From the NCBI GenBank assembly GCA_002179805.1, contig NAVB01000396.1, forward strand, positions 1 through 14,088: a stretch of 14,088 bases of DNA, given 5' to 3'. Source of the DNA: Acanthamoeba lenticulata (lineage: Eukaryota > Discosea > Longamoebia > Acanthamoebidae). Of the stretch, positions 12,701 through 14,088 are shown piece after piece. How positions within the stretch are numbered: the first letter of the stretch is position 1; each line of letters starts with the position of its first letter. A program made the translations under genes and the position numbers. The notes under the pieces were generated by a model, which was given only the letters and a program-made list of their open reading frames with translations, had not been told where the DNA came from and made no database searches.

Positions 12701-13448
12701 GAAGCGAGCCATCAGCTGTTCCATCACGAGGTTTGGCCACCGCATGCCGGCCGACACGAGCACCGCCGACGCCGCGCCCTGCCACTCGGCCATCACCTCC
12801 TGCTCACGACTTTGACGTCAGTTTTATTCTTTAAAATGATTTTTAAAACATAAAAAAAAGAAGAAAAGAAAGTAAAATAAATGGTTTGGAGAAGAAGAGG
12901 AGGGACCTTCTCGCGGGTCATGTCCGACATGCAGAGCTCGATCATGGGCGCCGCGAGGTTGTCGTTGATGAGCTCACGGCGGAGCGAGAGGATGCGCTCC
13001 ATGATCTGCAGCAGGATAATTCGGTGCTTCTCCTCGCACTACACGAGTTGTGGCCACATAGAAGAAGAGCGCAGCAGCCTCGAGTTGGTGAGCCTGAAAA
13101 GAAAAAGAGCTGCGAGGTTGGACAGTGGCACCTTTTGGTTGCGCCTGAGGAAGTCAAGGCAGGAGCTGATGACGAGGTTGGGCTGCTTGCGGCCGAGGTC
13201 GACAAGCGACTCAGTGATTTGGCGCCGCACAACAGTCGAGCCGTCGTTCGCGTGCGAGCAGAGTGCCGCCACCATCTCTGTAGATGCAAACAAGAAATGA
13301 AAAATAAATGAATAAATGGAAAACGCAATAATCGCTGAATCGAATGTTGATGTGCGTGATTGCTCTTTACAACAACTGTCCAAACAAGAAAGGACGAAGC
13401 CGCACCATCGATGAAGCCGCCAGTCTTCATCACGCATGATGTAGCCAT
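6730..13448 (-). CDS. MROH1: Maestro HEAT-like repeat protein, MROH1/HEATR7A family (complete, 17 exons)
   Basis: Exons: 13448-13406, 13277-13132, 13038-12907, 12799-12637, 12512-12361, 12240-12142, 12056-11871, 11773-11546, 11453-10950, 10852-10583, 10509-10327, 10228-10058, 9982-9827, 9764-9550, 9400-9310, 9239-9069 and 8931-6730. They total 5112 nt, exactly 1704 codons including the TGA at 6732-6730. The 1703 residues are close to human MROH1 (about 1640), and blocks such as DNMKWVF, ASHLD, IEFIVAQCAL and RIRPAFEKAGDEMRAASFTLFGTL align with it over the whole length. The protein is a chain of helical HEAT-type repeats with no catalytic motif or membrane segment. A lysine/glutamate-rich helical stretch is encoded by 9239-9069. 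As I recall, the Dictyostelium orthologue is a lysosome-associated protein whose recruitment depends on WASH-generated actin, so a role as an endolysosomal scaffold is plausible. The start has context AAAATGG. All introns are GT-AG except 10510-10582. Confidence 0.92.
10252..10290. repeat. Two-tier hairpin in an MROH1 intron
   Basis: Within the intron 10229-10326, CATTCC (10252-10257) pairs with GGAATG (10285-10290). Inside it AAACTCGCGC (10265-10274) pairs with GCGTGAGTTT (10275-10284) except at one G/T position. The interior is again alternating CG, like the MCM4 introns. Confidence 0.6.
10510..10582 (-). other. Probable GC-AG intron in the MROH1-like gene
   Basis: The exon ends ATC AAG and is followed by GCAGGC rather than GT. 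The acceptor is GCCTCCAG. Using the GC donor keeps phase 0 and aligns ETIK/VVDSEDW with human DTLA/IISDNAW without a gap. No nearby GT gives a consistent phase. The intron carries TACTAAAAC, close to a canonical branch-point sequence. Confidence 0.7.
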
Positions 13449-13654
13449 TTTCTTGTTGCAGGGTCAGTATGCCGAGAGCGAACGGGGCTGAATTGGAACG
13501 ATCAATTTACAGCGCCCTCACTAAATGCTGTGTGGCCTTCGTCGCACGCCTTTCGGGGCCACCAACACTATTGAAATGACGTAAGCAAATTCTGGCCTGC
13601 TTTTTCGCCAAGGATTTCTTATCGAGAACGAGAGAGAAAATAATCGTGAAAAAG
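13449..13654 (-). promoter_or_regulatory. Upstream region of the MROH1-like gene
   Basis: These 206 bases separate the MROH1 ATG from the stop codon of the upstream minus-strand gene, so they hold the promoter of one and the 3' end of the other. TGACGTAA at 13577-13584 is a CRE/ATF-like bZIP half-palindrome. No TATA box or lysosomal CLEAR element (GTCACGTGAC) was seen. Confidence 0.4.
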
Positions 13655-14015
13655 TCAAGAATGCCCGTAATTGAGGAATCGAGCGCAAAGACCGGACGCC
13701 GCGGCGTGCGGCCCACGACGGGCACGGAGGTAGCGCAAGACGGGAAGGCGAAGAACCACGTAGAGTATCACCAGCACAAACGCGGCGATGGTGCCCAGGT
13801 TGAGGAACAAGATGAAGAACACGAGCGCCGCTTCGTCTGGCTCCGGATCGAACTGCCGATAGTCTGCAGAGGGGGAACCGATCGCGTTACACACCATGGG
13901 CACGATGTAGAGGGAGTACGCACTGGGGACCAAGTAGACCCACTCCGCCTGGGCGATGTAGGTCACAATGAGCACAAACAGCGACGTGATCTCCAACACT
14001 CGATCCACTTTGCTC
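13655..14015 (-). CDS. C-terminal exon of an unidentified multi-span membrane protein
   Basis: The acceptor CTCCAG at 14021-14016 opens an exon that starts in phase 2 (one base completes a codon) and encodes 119 residues before the TGA at 13657-13655. Its 5' exons lie beyond the right edge. Hydrophobic segments fall at about exon residues 6-23, 26-46 and 62-90, so at least three membrane spans are likely. A charged loop with FDPEPDE precedes the last span, and a basic tail (RYLRARRG) ends the protein. High GC content stops just past the TGA, supporting this as the true end. No family was recognised. Confidence 0.7.
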
Positions 14016-14088
14016 CTGGAGGTGAAGAAACATGGTGAGGACAACCAGAAAAAGAATCACAAAACAAAAGCAAAAAAGCAAAATAAAT
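14016..14088 (-). other. 3' part of an intron running off the right edge
   Basis: This is AT-rich with TTTTGCTTTT-type pyrimidine tracts on the minus strand, ending in the acceptor CTCCAG. It has the usual composition of an intron of this locus, unlike the MCM4 introns. No in-frame ATG is present for the exon that follows. Confidence 0.65.

Noticed and set aside
13064..13104. Acceptor TTTTCAG giving a longer MROH1 exon 3
   Set aside because: It reads the wrong frame for the conserved HRIILLQIMERIL segment. The acceptor at 13040-13039 gives LRRNQK/CEEKHR, matching the human protein without a gap.

Overview
The window looks like nuclear DNA from a GC-rich, intron-dense, compact protist genome. 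An Acanthamoeba-like amoebozoan is the best guess. This rests on short introns (62-149 nt) with GTGCGT/GTACGT-type donors, GC-rich exons, AT-rich spacers of a few hundred bases or less, and the gene content. The species is inference; no ribosomal or other taxonomic marker is present. Introns were placed by reading splice sites, checking phase, and comparing with remembered family sequences.

Layout from left to right. (1) 72-3049, minus: the replicative helicase subunit MCM4. Ten exons are present and the last exon lies beyond the left edge. (2) 3050-3355: a short head-to-head promoter region holding a perfect 20-bp palindrome that contains two inverted E2F sites. (3) 3356-4109, plus: a mitochondrial A-type iron-sulfur assembly protein of the ISCA2 kind, three exons. 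(4) 4628-6591, plus: an unrecognised type I membrane glycoprotein, three exons. (5) 6730-13448, minus: a complete 17-exon gene for a MROH1/HEATR7A-type HEAT-repeat protein. It is convergent with gene 4, and the stop codons are 138 bp apart. (6) 13655-14015, minus: the last exon of an unidentified multi-span membrane protein running off the right edge.

There is no operon-like system and no mobile element or CRISPR array; these look like ordinary chromosomal housekeeping and surface genes. The least ordinary signals are: the E2F palindrome between MCM4 and ISCA2, which suggests ancient cell-cycle control of MCM genes and perhaps shared control of ISCA2; a family of palindromic, alternating purine-pyrimidine, CACGA-repeat sequences in most MCM4 introns but almost absent from neighbouring genes; a probable GC-AG intron in MROH1; and a sharp 5' clustering of MROH1 introns, with 16 in the first 2.9 kb of coding sequence and none in the last 2.2 kb.
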